Source: Actinomyces sp.
Lineage (GTDB): Bacteria; Actinomycetota; Actinomycetes; Actinomycetales; Actinomycetaceae
Direction of reading: 5' to 3'
Assembly: GCA_012837655.1 (NCBI GenBank)
Contig: DUQT01000006.1
Span: forward strand, 1-17,833
DNA: 17,833 nucleotides
This document shows positions 7,547 through 15,319 of the stretch, piece after piece. Each line of letters opens with the position of its first letter. Positions within the stretch are counted from its first letter, which is position 1. The position numbers and the translations under genes are program-made. Under the pieces are notes generated by a model. The model was given only the letters and a program-made list of their open reading frames with translations. It had not been told where the DNA came from and did no database searches.

Positions 7547-8482
7547 TTAGAATCCTACTTCTTTCCAAACGACGTAGTGAGGGCGTTGCTTCACTTCACT
7601 ATAGATACGCCCCACATATTCCCCGATAACTCCGAGTGCCAGGAGCTGAATTCCGGAAAACGCGATTATTGCGGCGATCGTTGTGATGTAGCCGGGTGTC
7701 TCCACACCGTAAAAAGCCCAGTTGATTATTAGCCACAGGAAGTAGATCAGTGACAGGCCGAAGATCACTGCTCCAAATCCAGCTACAACTCGCAGAGGCT
7801 TGGCATTGAAGGAAATTACTCCATCCAGGCCGTAGTTGAATAGGGACCTGAATGACCAGGCTGATTCGCCGTGTACGCGCTGTCTGTTTTCGTACTCAAT
7901 GTAGACGGTTGGATATCCGATCCAGGAGAACAATCCTTTGGAAAACCTCGACCGTTCGTCCAGTGCCAAGAGTGTGTCAACTGCTCGCCACGAAAGAATA
8001 CGGAAGTCGCCCGATCCATCAACTAGTTCAATGTCTTCAACCATCTTGTTGGAGAACCAGTAGTAGAAACGCGACAGCGTGGATCTAAGCCAGGAGTCGC
8101 CCTTTCTGTTGCGCCTTGCAACGACCTGGTCCGCCCCGGTTTCGTCCATGGTTTGAATCAGCTTCGGAAGAATCTCCGGCGGATGCTGTAGGTCGGCATC
8201 CATGATGATGGCGGCGTCGCCGGTGGCGTATTTGAGGCCGGCAAGCATTGCGGACTCTTTGCCAAAGTTTCGCGAAAACAGAATTCCTTGAACGCTCTCA
8301 TTTTCCGTTGCTAGTCGTTCAATTACTTCACCGGTGTTGTCTTTGGATCCGTCGTTAATCAGGATGAGTTTCCAGTCAACATCGAGCGGATCCAGGTTCT
8401 TGGAAACCTGTTGCACCAGTTCTGGAAGTGTTGCTCCCTCGTTATAACAGGGAACTATCAGCGAAATCTTCTTTATGGCCAC
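7547..8482 (-). CDS. GtrB/DPM1-like polyprenyl-phosphate glycosyltransferase (GT2)
   Basis: 311 residues, the standard length of bactoprenol-phosphate glucosyltransferases. The GT-A domain carries SLIVPCYNEG (7-16), LINDGSKDNT (41-50), LFSRNFGKESAML (68-80) and the nucleotide-sugar motif MDADLQHPPE with D95 and D97. VHGESAW follows in the acceptor region. Two C-terminal transmembrane helices (about 231-252 and 263-287) anchor it to the cytoplasmic face. It would transfer a sugar from UDP-sugar to undecaprenyl phosphate for use outside the membrane, probably by the downstream polytopic protein. No GtrA-type flippase is in the window. The start is GTG at 8482 with no Shine-Dalgarno. TAACTT lies six bases upstream, so translation could be leaderless. 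Confidence 0.92.
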   Translation of the reverse strand: MAIKKISLIVPCYNEGATLPELVQQVSKNLDPLDVDWKLILINDGSKDNTGEVIERLATENESVQGILFSRNFGKESAMLAGLKYATGDAAIIMDADLQHPPEILPKLIQTMDETGADQVVARRNRKGDSWLRSTLSRFYYWFSNKMVEDIELVDGSGDFRILSWRAVDTLLALDERSRFSKGLFSWIGYPTVYIEYENRQRVHGESAWSFRSLFNYGLDGVISFNAKPLRVVAGFGAVIFGLSLIYFLWLIINWAFYGVETPGYITTIAAIIAFSGIQLLALGVIGEYVGRIYSEVKQRPHYVVWKEVGF

Positions 8483-8512
8483 AAAAGCAAGTTAACACAA
8501 TAAAAGGGGCGG

Positions 8513-8700
8513 CGCGTGCATCAGAAAGAGAGACGCCGCACGGGACAGAAAAAGTCCCCACGCATGAGACAGAAAAATTACTTCCGCGCACACCAGAAAG
8601 TCAGTCGACGCGCACACTAGAAACAGAGATGACGCGCGGACCAGACAAGGTACTGACGGACGCAAAAAAGAGGCGACGCGCGAACCAGAAGGAAAGACTG
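8513..8700. repeat. Degenerate 24-bp tandem repeat, eight units
   Basis: Units begin at 8513, 8537, 8561, 8585, 8609, 8633, 8657 and 8677. All are 24 bp except the seventh, which is 20 bp and contains an A6 run. Seven of eight start with CGC and carry AGA at unit positions 11-13. The best pair shares CGCGCACAC followed by [CT]AGAAA (8585 and 8609). A related unit lies at about 8738. Units are too diverged to have arisen recently, and there are no unique spacers. The 24-bp period equals eight codons, but neither strand shows a plausible gene. Confidence 0.85.
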
Positions 8701-8742
8701 TTGCCTACACAATCTTGAGAGAAAGGCTGGTTCGCGCGTCGC
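8664..8742 (-). terminator. Intrinsic terminator of the oxoacid oxidoreductase operon
   Basis: Reading the minus strand, GCGACGCGCGAACCAG (8742-8727) is followed after 38 bases by its perfect complement CTGGTTCGCGCGTCGC (8688-8673). Then comes CTCTTTTTTG, with six Ts at 8669-8664. Stem, T run and position, about 65 bases past the stop codon at 8808, fit rho-independent termination. The long loop is unusual. The second arm is the start of repeat unit 8. Confidence 0.65.
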
Positions 8743-8807
8743 GGTCCAGACACCGTACTAGACAGTGCTGGAGTTTAGGAGCCGAGGGATCTACACCCTA
8801 TCGAAGG

Positions 8808-10523
8808 TTAGACCTCTTCGGGGATCATTGAAATCGAGCCGCATGGGCATTCCTCGGCGCAGATGCCGCAGCCCTTGCAATAGTCGTACTTGAACTCGTA
8901 TTCACCCGGCTTAATCTTTGTGATCGCGTTGTCCGGGCAAACACCGAAGCAGTTGTCACAGCCGAAGCAGTTACCGCACGACATGCAGCGGCGAGCTTCA
9001 AATAGTGCTGATTCCTCATCCAGACCCTGAACGACCTCATCGAACGTCGATGCACGACGCGGGCCTTCCAGGCGGGCACGCATACGGCGCGGCGCATCCG
9101 CGTAGTACCAAGTGGTTAGGCGGTCAAAGCTGGCGTCATCGTGCTTGGGTGCGGGGTGGTATTCCGAGCCTCGCAGGTAAGCATCAATGTAGCGGGCAGC
9201 TTTCTTACCGTGACCAATCGCGACTGTAACCGTGCGTTCAGACGGAACCATGTCGCCGCCGGCAAATACGCCTTCGACGCCGGTCATCATCTGACGGTTA
9301 ACCTGAACGACTCCGTCCTTAATCTCAATGCCCTCTGCGTTTTCAATCAGGGACAGGTCAGCTTCCTGGCCGAGGGCCATGATCAGCGAGTCAGCGCCAA
9401 GCTCTTCGAATTCACCCGTTGGCTGCGGGAATCCGCTTTCGTCCAGCTCCATCTTCTCGATGGTGATAGAGCCTCCATCAACGTGCTTGACTGTGGACAG
9501 CCAGCGCATCATGATGCCCTCTTCCTCGGCCTCCCGGACCTCAGAATCGTGGGCAGGCATGCGGTCACGAGTACGGCGGTAAAGGATCACGGCCTCTTCC
9601 GCACCCAGGCGGCGAGCGGTACGAGCCGCGTCAACAGCCGTGTTACCGCCACCGTAGACAACCACGCGGCGGCCAAGTAGCGGCTGATCGCCAGTCTCGA
9701 CCTCGGAAAGCATGGAAACGGCGTCCATGATCTTGGCGGACTCTCCGGCGGGAACGTAAGCACGCTTACCAATGTGAGCGCCGACCGCTAGGAAGACAGC
9801 GTCGAAGTCGTCCTTCACGTCCTCGACGTTTTCAACCTTCTTGTTCAACACGATGTTGACGCCCATGTCTTGGATGCGCTTAATTTCGCCCTCGAGGATG
9901 CCGCGCGGCAGGCGGTAGGACGGAATGCCGAACCGCATCATGCCACCGGCCATGGGGCCAGCTTCGTAAATGGTGACGTTGTGGCCGAAGCGGCGCAGGT
10001 GGTAGGCGGCGGACAGGCCGGACGGGCCGGCGCCAACGACGAGGACGTTCTTGCCAGTGTCCTCGTTGACGGGCTCGACGGTCCAACCTTCTTCCAGCGC
10101 CTTATCACCCAGGAAACGTTCCACCGCGTTGATGCCGACGGTTTCGTCAACCTGGCCACGGTTACACATGTCCTGGCAAGGGTGGTAGCAAACGCGCCCC
10201 ATCACGGCAGGCATCGGGTTGTTGACCATGATTTCGCGCCAGGCGGCTTCATAGTTGCCCTCTTCCGCGTGGTACAGCCACTGCTGCACGTTTTCGCCAG
10301 CGGGGCACGCCTTGTTACACGGGGGAAGTAGGTCCACGTAGATCGGGCGCTCCGTGCGCCACGACCCGGTTTCGTTCGCCAATGAGGAACCCACATCCAG
10401 GGTGATTGCGAACGGCTTCGTGTCACCAGAGTTCGGGTGTGCACCAGACGTGGAGTCAGCGCGGTCGGCAGCTGAAACGTCTACGGCCTCATTAGTTGCA
10501 TCAGTTTTGTCAGTCATTGTCAC
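8808..10523 (-). CDS. GltD-like FAD/NAD(P) oxidoreductase fused to a 2[4Fe-4S] ferredoxin domain
   Basis: 571 residues in three parts after a polar leader (1-55). An N-terminal iron-sulfur motif of glutamate-synthase small-subunit type has PPCNKACPAGENVQ (C69, C73) and GRVCYHPCQDMC (C112, C116, C120). A two-dinucleotide flavoprotein core has GAGPSG (164-169) for FAD and GGGNTA (291-296) for NAD(P). The C-terminal ferredoxin has C519-C522-C525-C529P and C549-C552-C555-C559P, plus extra C513 and C516. Last in the operon, it most likely replaces the usual PorD delta subunit and passes electrons between the TPP enzyme and NAD(P). This is analogous to phenylglyoxylate dehydrogenase, which has separate ferredoxin-like and FAD subunits. 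GTG 10523 overlaps the previous stop; ATG 10517 is an alternative start. Confidence 0.9.
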   Translation of the reverse strand: MTMTDKTDATNEAVDVSAADRADSTSGAHPNSGDTKPFAITLDVGSSLANETGSWRTERPIYVDLLPPCNKACPAGENVQQWLYHAEEGNYEAAWREIMVNNPMPAVMGRVCYHPCQDMCNRGQVDETVGINAVERFLGDKALEEGWTVEPVNEDTGKNVLVVGAGPSGLSAAYHLRRFGHNVTIYEAGPMAGGMMRFGIPSYRLPRGILEGEIKRIQDMGVNIVLNKKVENVEDVKDDFDAVFLAVGAHIGKRAYVPAGESAKIMDAVSMLSEVETGDQPLLGRRVVVYGGGNTAVDAARTARRLGAEEAVILYRRTRDRMPAHDSEVREAEEEGIMMRWLSTVKHVDGGSITIEKMELDESGFPQPTGEFEELGADSLIMALGQEADLSLIENAEGIEIKDGVVQVNRQMMTGVEGVFAGGDMVPSERTVTVAIGHGKKAARYIDAYLRGSEYHPAPKHDDASFDRLTTWYYADAPRRMRARLEGPRRASTFDEVVQGLDEESALFEARRCMSCGNCFGCDNCFGVCPDNAITKIKPGEYEFKYDYCKGCGICAEECPCGSISMIPEEV

Positions 10524-11824
10524 TTCTGTCCTTGCACGTCCGCTTTACCAGCGCCCTCGCCGGCTTTCATATTTTCGGCCGAATCCGCCACAGTTTGCGG
10601 GTTTGCCGAGAAACGTTCGGTAGTAGTGTCGGATGCGGTTTGTTCCGTCGCGCCGTCGACCCCAGCCTGCACTTCAGCGGCGTCAATGGGTTTACGGAAT
10701 CCGTAACGGGCTTCTTCAAACTCGACGTAGTGTTCAGTTGCGAGGTCGTAGTCTTCGTCATCCACCAGGTTGTAGCGGCGAATGTTACGGTCAGCACCCG
10801 CTTGGATACGACGGATTGCTTCCGGATCTCCGCCCTTCTTGAACAGGTGCGCAAACCGGCGCTGCGGCTTCAAGTATTCCTCAACCGGAGTTGGGCGACG
10901 CAGCTTCATCACCGAGGTGACCTCGCCATACTCGGCCTCGTAAACGGGGAAAATACCCGTTTGAACCGCAAGGCGTGCCAGTTGGATTGTCAGATTCGAT
11001 GCTGAACCCCAGCCCAGCGGACACGGAACCAGCACGTGGATGTAGCGCGCGCCGTGGAACTGCATGGCCTTGTTGACCTTGTATTCCAGGTCGCGCAGAT
11101 CCGCGACGGTTGCGGTCGCAACGTAGGGAATTTCATGGGCCATCGCGATGCGGGCCATGTCTTTGCCCTTGCCCCAGTCGTTGCCCGGGTTCGGGCCGAC
11201 CGGCTGCGTCGTTGCCGTGCGGGCAGTCGGCGGGGTCGCGCCGGAACGCTGCACGCCGGTGTTCATGTACGCCTGGTTGTCGTAGCAGATGTAGAGCACG
11301 TCGTCGTTGCGCTCCATCATGCCGGACAGTGGGCCAAGGCCGATGTCGACTGTGCCACCGTCACCACCCTGAGCGACCACGCGGGTCTTCCGACCCTTTG
11401 CCTTCATGGCTGCCGCTGCGCCGGATGCAACCGCCGCCGCGTTTCCAAACAGGGAGTGTAGCCACGGAATAGTCCAGGAGGTTTCCGGGTACGGGGTGGA
11501 GAAAACTTCCAGGCAGCCGGTCGCGTTGATCGCAACCATGTCGCGGTCCGTTGCGCGCATCGCGGTGTCAAGCGCGTAGCGGGCACCGAGTACCTCACCA
11601 CAGCCCTGACACGCGCGGTGGCCGGAAGTTAGGGAGTTGTAACGGTTCGGGTCCGACTGGACCGACCGCAGTTGTTCTTCTGCCAGACGGTTACCTACCG
11701 CGTAGGAACCAACCTGGTAAAACTTTACTTTTTCACGTGCGGGGATTTCCGTTTGACGCATCTGGGGGTATCCCAGATCTACGCTGCGGTCTTCGCGCAC
11801 GGGTTCGTTCGACGGCGTTGCCAT
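10520..11824 (-). CDS. porB: 2-oxoacid:ferredoxin oxidoreductase beta subunit (TPP-binding)
   Basis: 434 residues. Cysteines expected to hold the proximal [4Fe-4S] cluster appear at C72-C75 (CQGCGE) and C104 (ATGCLEVF), with C180 further on. The thiamine diphosphate/Mg motif runs from GDGG (154-157) to DNQAYMNTG (182-190). The beta subunit carries the catalytic TPP that decarboxylates the oxoacid and passes electrons to iron-sulfur clusters. The protein is longer than archaeal PorB (about 300 residues), with an N-terminal extension of about 65 residues and a low-complexity acidic tail of about 50, and is nearer in size to phenylglyoxylate dehydrogenase beta. Its ATG shares a base with the alpha stop (TAATG), indicating translational coupling. 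Pyruvate is the default substrate; an aryl or branched oxoacid cannot be excluded. Confidence 0.93.
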   Translation of the reverse strand: MATPSNEPVREDRSVDLGYPQMRQTEIPAREKVKFYQVGSYAVGNRLAEEQLRSVQSDPNRYNSLTSGHRACQGCGEVLGARYALDTAMRATDRDMVAINATGCLEVFSTPYPETSWTIPWLHSLFGNAAAVASGAAAAMKAKGRKTRVVAQGGDGGTVDIGLGPLSGMMERNDDVLYICYDNQAYMNTGVQRSGATPPTARTATTQPVGPNPGNDWGKGKDMARIAMAHEIPYVATATVADLRDLEYKVNKAMQFHGARYIHVLVPCPLGWGSASNLTIQLARLAVQTGIFPVYEAEYGEVTSVMKLRRPTPVEEYLKPQRRFAHLFKKGGDPEAIRRIQAGADRNIRRYNLVDDEDYDLATEHYVEFEEARYGFRKPIDAAEVQAGVDGATEQTASDTTTERFSANPQTVADSAENMKAGEGAGKADVQGQK

Positions 11825-13107
11825 TACTTATCCGCCTTCTTTGAAACTTCGAGGTTTAGTTTTGCGTTCACGCGATCCTGCATGTCGCGGATGATGTTTT
11901 CAGCTGGCGAGCCGGATCGGCGCGTGTTTGCTTCGCGCTCCAGCTCGCGTTCAACGAGTTCTTTATCCAGGTCCAGGAACGTGGTTCCGTCAACGTCGTC
12001 CACGACCGCCTTGTCAAGGTACTTGTTGAGCGAGGTCGCGGTGATGTTGCGGCCTCCAAGTCCGGCGATGAGTTCGTGGCACTTGAACGGCAGGCCGTGC
12101 AGCGCTGCACGACAGTGGGAGGAAACAATTCCACCAATTCCCACCGAGAACGCCTTTTCCAATACGACGAAACGCTTGGCGTTCTTCAGGACTTCGCGAA
12201 CCTGTTCGGACGGGAACGGCCTGAATGACGTGATGCCAAGAACGCCGATCTTTTCGCCGTTCTCGCGCCTTTCGTCAACGACGTCCTTAATAGTTCCGAG
12301 GACGGAGCCGAGTGCAACGATGATTGTTTCGGCATCCTCGCACTTGTAGGGACGCACTAGGCCACCGGAGTCGCGGCCGAAGACTTCCTTGAATTCTTTC
12401 TGTACCTGCGGGATGAGTTCCAGCGCCTGCAGTTGCTTTGCGTGGGCCAGGTAGCGGACTTCGGTGAACGCTTCCGGGCCGACCATTGCGCCAATCGAGA
12501 CCGGGTCAGCCGGGTCAAGCACCTGGCGCGGCTCGTACGGGGGCAGAAATTTCTTGACCTGTTCCGCTTCGGGCACGTCAACCTGTTCCACGGCGTGGGT
12601 AAGGATGAAGCCGTCCATGCAGACCATGACTGGCAGCGAAAGCTCTTCAGCGATGCGGAATGCCTGCACGTGCAGGTCCGCGGCTTCCTGGTTGTTTTCT
12701 GCGTAAAGCTGCAACCACCCCGAGTCGCGTTGACTCATCGCGTCAGTGTGGTCATTCCAAATGTTGATGGGCGCACCGATTGCACGGTTCGCAACTGTCA
12801 TCACGATCGGCAGGCCCAGTCCGGAAGCGTTGTAAACCGCTTCCACCATGTAGAGCAGGCCCTGCGACGCCGTTGCCGTGTACGCCCTCGCCCCTACTGC
12901 TGACGCGCCAATGCACGCCGACATTGCAGAAAATTCAGATTCGACGTTTACGTACTCACAGTTTGGCAGTTCGCCCGATTTCACGAGGGCGGAAAGGGCT
13001 TCCACAATGTGTGTTTGCGGACTGATGGGGTACGCACTGATGACTTCTGGGCGGCAGGCTGCTACCGCCTTTGCCATTGCTTGCGAGCCCTCGATTTGCT
13101 CAAGCAT
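11824..13107 (-). CDS. porA: 2-oxoacid:ferredoxin oxidoreductase alpha subunit
   Basis: 427 residues. The N-terminal domain opens with EGSQAMAKAVAACRPEVISAYPISPQTHIVE, the PorA pyrimidine-binding domain signature, followed by YVNVESEFSAMSACIGASAVGARAYTATASQGLLYMVEAVY. The C-terminal half (from about 235) matches the PFOR core domain with VALGSVLGTIKDVVDERRENGEKIGVLGITSFRPFP. It pairs with the beta subunit to form the TPP/CoA site. ATG 13107 lies inside the gamma gene's last codons (8-base overlap), so the order gamma-alpha-beta-electron-transfer subunit is one tightly coupled operon. The length (427) is close to phenylglyoxylate dehydrogenase alpha as well as to PorA. Confidence 0.94.
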   Translation of the reverse strand: MLEQIEGSQAMAKAVAACRPEVISAYPISPQTHIVEALSALVKSGELPNCEYVNVESEFSAMSACIGASAVGARAYTATASQGLLYMVEAVYNASGLGLPIVMTVANRAIGAPINIWNDHTDAMSQRDSGWLQLYAENNQEAADLHVQAFRIAEELSLPVMVCMDGFILTHAVEQVDVPEAEQVKKFLPPYEPRQVLDPADPVSIGAMVGPEAFTEVRYLAHAKQLQALELIPQVQKEFKEVFGRDSGGLVRPYKCEDAETIIVALGSVLGTIKDVVDERRENGEKIGVLGITSFRPFPSEQVREVLKNAKRFVVLEKAFSVGIGGIVSSHCRAALHGLPFKCHELIAGLGGRNITATSLNKYLDKAVVDDVDGTTFLDLDKELVERELEREANTRRSGSPAENIIRDMQDRVNAKLNLEVSKKADK

Positions 13108-13675
13108 ATTGTTCCTTCATTTCCAAAACGAGGTCGTATGCGGCCTTCGCTGCCGCCTGGTTTGCCGCGGCTACCTTGCCGCCGAAACGTCCACCGATTG
13201 CGTCGAGCACGGATTCTAGACGCACAATGCCTGTCAACGCTGACACGCCGCCTAGGAGGACGGCGTTGGGCAGGGGGCGTCCCAAGTGCTCACGCGCAAT
13301 GTCTGTTGCTGGGATTGCGACGATGTGTCCGGGTTCGTATCGTTCTTCAAGTTCTTTTAGCCCCAGTTCTTCCAGAGGCTTGGCGGAGTTCACAAGTCCA
13401 AAACCGTTTGGTTTCAGGCCGGAAAAAACGTCCATGATTGGAAGCAGAGTTGGGTCTTGAACGATCACCAAGTCCGGTTCCAATACGGGTTCGCGACTGC
13501 GAATGTCTGTTTCTCGGATCCTGCAGTAGGACACGACGGGCGCACCCATGCGTTCCGAACCAAATGATGGGAACGCCTGTGCGTGGTGGCCGTCTTCGAA
13601 TGCCGCCATTGCCAAAAGGTCTGCGGCGGTGACGACACCTTGTCCGCCGCGACCATGAATTCTTACCTCGACCAT
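13100..13675 (-). CDS. porC: 2-oxoacid:ferredoxin oxidoreductase gamma subunit
   Basis: 191 residues, standard for the gamma subunit. Diagnostic motifs are VRIHGRGGQGVVTAADLLAMAA at the N-terminus and AFPSFGSERMGAPVVSYCRI, then PDLVIVQDPTLL. This domain helps bind CoA in the assembled enzyme. It is first in the four-gene operon. ATG 13675 matches the conserved N-terminus but has no Shine-Dalgarno. TAGCAT lies six bases before it (13687-13682), which fits a leaderless start, although a promoter farther upstream (13780-13807) is also plausible. The overall complex decarboxylates a 2-oxoacid (probably pyruvate to acetyl-CoA) in the cytoplasm under anoxic conditions. Confidence 0.94.
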   Translation of the reverse strand: MVEVRIHGRGGQGVVTAADLLAMAAFEDGHHAQAFPSFGSERMGAPVVSYCRIRETDIRSREPVLEPDLVIVQDPTLLPIMDVFSGLKPNGFGLVNSAKPLEELGLKELEERYEPGHIVAIPATDIAREHLGRPLPNAVLLGGVSALTGIVRLESVLDAIGGRFGGKVAAANQAAAKAAYDLVLEMKEQYA

Positions 13676-13943
13676 ATGTTCATGCTATGCATGGTGTTGG
13701 TGACACGTTGTTCAAGCGTGTCCAATCCTTGATATCTTGCGCAATATTTGACCCATGACTACGCAGAATCCGTCAACTTTACATAATGTTGCCGTTCGGT
13801 TATTCAAAAGATTAGGTCAACCTAAGTTTTCGACTAATGGCGGCCTCGCGGGTGCTGTCGGTGCCTGGCAGCATTCCGCGCAGTGGTGCTTCTAGCATCG
13901 AATCATCGCCGATCAGAAGAGCGCATCCATGTCAAAACAGTAC
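13676..13943 (-). promoter_or_regulatory. 268-bp upstream region of the oxoacid oxidoreductase operon
   Basis: On the minus strand TTGAAT (13807-13802), 16 bases, then TATGTA (13785-13780) is a plausible promoter giving a leader of about 98 nt. The palindrome TTAGGT-CA-ACCTAA (13812-13825) lies just upstream of that -35, where an activator or repressor could act. TTGCGCAA, a perfect 8-bp palindrome, lies in the predicted leader near 13736-13743. No terminator with a T run was seen after the beta-helix gene that ends at 13944. A 46-codon plus-strand frame in this interval is not called. Confidence 0.4.
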
Positions 13944-15245
13944 TTAGTCGTTCCCCAGCTTGGGGGCAGACCCCTTGATGTCAAAGCGTTGCGAGCCCTT
14001 GCCGTTAGCTTCAACACCGCCGGCAATGTCGAGCTTCTTGACCTCAGAGCCTTCAGTTACCTCGAAGGTTACGACCTCGTCACCCTCCGTGCGCAGCGCG
14101 CCGCCGATTTTCAGTTCGTCGATCACACCGCCCTGCTTAACCGAAAGGGCAACGGCCTTCAGTTCGACCTGCACACCACGGACCAGGCTCATGCCCTTAC
14201 CGCCGGATGTAGCAACGTCCTCGGAAACTTCCAGATACGGAAGGGGCTTTGAAACCTGGATACCGATTGACCCGTCGCCGCTGGTGCGAATCAATTTGAA
14301 CTTGGCGGTTTTCAGTGAGCCGTCGTAAAGGTTGAATCCGCGAGCGCCACCACCCGTCGTGATGATTGGTGAGTGGACTTCTAGCGTGTTGAGGTCGCCG
14401 AAGTTCACGAATCCGACGCCGGACGGACCGGTTGAGATGACTTGGCCTTCGGAAATCCAGGTGTCAACGAAACCCCAGTTGTCCAGGACCATGTCGTTTT
14501 GGCCGTGCGTGGTGGTGGACCCGACGTTGACGACGCGATCGACCTTCGCTGCCGAGGACACGAACACGCCCGCGGTGATCTTGTCGCCAGTTCCCGGCGC
14601 GATTCCACCGTCCGTAACCACGTCGCCGGTTTCAATCAGGTCAGCAGTGAAGAGGCCGCCTGTGGCACGCCCTTCACGGTCAGCGTGACCGCCGACGAAA
14701 ATGCCTGATCCGCGAACCGGGGTTGCTTCCGTGCCCGCGGAAATATTCCTGAGCGTTGCGGTGAACTCCGAATCAGTGCTTTCCCGCCTGTTCCACAGGG
14801 TGAAGCCACCCTGCAGTACGTCCACGCCGTAACCGTGGGGCTGCTCGACTCGCCCTCGAACATCTGCTTCGCGAACGAAAACGCCGTCGGCCTCCACGCG
14901 CATGCGCATGGTCTTGTTCTCTGTAAGAAGCAACACCTGGCCTACGGTTTCGACGTTTTCAAGGCGGATAGTGCCCGCGTCTGCGACCTCGTTATCGTTG
15001 TAGATCGCAACCTCGTACGGGATCGTCGTGATCTTGAGGTCACGAATCAGGTTGTCGCTAGTTACGCGCACACCCTTACCGCCGAACACCAGCTCGCCGT
15101 TTTCACCGCCAAGGAGCGTGACTCCAGCGGGCAAAGTTACCGACGGAGAACCCTTAATCCGGCCTTCAACAATAACGACCTCGGCGCCTGAATCTAGTGC
15201 TTCGGCTAGTTCGGACGCGTCTCTTACAACAATTTTCTTTGTCAT
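13944..15245 (-). CDS. Predicted right-handed beta-helix protein without signal peptide
   Basis: 433 residues dominated by short valine/isoleucine/threonine-rich strands separated by Gly/Asp/Asn turns. Examples are AEVVIVEGRIKGSPSVTLPAGVTLLGG and the recurring pattern of ITTGGGARGFNLYDGSLKTAKFKLIRTSG. This is typical of parallel beta-helix (pectate-lyase-like) solenoids. There is no signal peptide, transmembrane helix or anchor (start MTKKIVVRDASELAEAL), so it should stay in the cytoplasm, which is unusual for this fold in bacteria. I do not recognise a named family or a catalytic motif. AGGAAA precedes ATG 15245 by 9 bases. It follows the MarR gene by 74 bases and may be in the same operon, making it a possible structural or binding partner of the flavin system. 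Confidence 0.6.
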   Translation of the reverse strand: MTKKIVVRDASELAEALDSGAEVVIVEGRIKGSPSVTLPAGVTLLGGENGELVFGGKGVRVTSDNLIRDLKITTIPYEVAIYNDNEVADAGTIRLENVETVGQVLLLTENKTMRMRVEADGVFVREADVRGRVEQPHGYGVDVLQGGFTLWNRRESTDSEFTATLRNISAGTEATPVRGSGIFVGGHADREGRATGGLFTADLIETGDVVTDGGIAPGTGDKITAGVFVSSAAKVDRVVNVGSTTTHGQNDMVLDNWGFVDTWISEGQVISTGPSGVGFVNFGDLNTLEVHSPIITTGGGARGFNLYDGSLKTAKFKLIRTSGDGSIGIQVSKPLPYLEVSEDVATSGGKGMSLVRGVQVELKAVALSVKQGGVIDELKIGGALRTEGDEVVTFEVTEGSEVKKLDIAGGVEANGKGSQRFDIKGSAPKLGND

Positions 15246-15319
15246 GATGACGATTTCCTAAAACTTAGATTCGTGCGATTTTTTGGGCAGCGCTGTTGAA
15301 GATGGGGCGAACTTGCGGG

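Larger units (their letters stand above)
8483..8807. other. 325-bp gene-free stretch with repeat array and terminator
   Basis: No frame here has both a credible start and family-like content. The stretch holds a 24-bp tandem array (8513-8700), an inverted copy of part of one unit (8727-8742) and a further direct partial unit (about 8738-8762). A likely terminator for the minus-strand operon ending at 8808 also lies here. The right-hand portion (8763-8807) shows nothing recognisable. Confidence 0.7.

Noticed and set aside
8513..8700. CRISPR array
   Set aside because: Repeats are directly abutting and degenerate over their full length, with no unique spacers of regular size and no cas genes nearby.
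8428..8718. Plus-strand 96-codon frame with an eight-residue repeat (RTxExxxT type) across the tandem array
   Set aside because: Its start lies antisense within the glycosyltransferase gene. It has no ribosome-binding site, and any 24-bp repeat gives an eight-residue periodicity in an open frame. The minus strand shows the same effect.
11672..12349. Plus-strand 225-codon frame opposite the oxidoreductase alpha gene
   Set aside because: Ser/Arg-rich antisense frame typical of the complement of a GC-biased gene; the opposite strand has unambiguous PorA motifs.
13736..13752. FNR-like site near the oxidoreductase start
   Set aside because: The minus strand shows TTGCG and ATCAA halves, but they are 6 bases apart instead of 4 and the first half is a poor match.
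13812..13825. DtxR/IdeR iron box
   Set aside because: The arms TTAGGT and ACCTAA fit, but the gap is 2 bases rather than the 7 of the 19-bp iron box.
13755..13895. 46-codon plus-strand small gene (MTTQNPSTLHNVAV...)
   Set aside because: No Shine-Dalgarno, no recognised similarity, and it runs antisense through the predicted promoter and leader of the oxidoreductase operon. A conserved peptide in relatives would be needed to call it.
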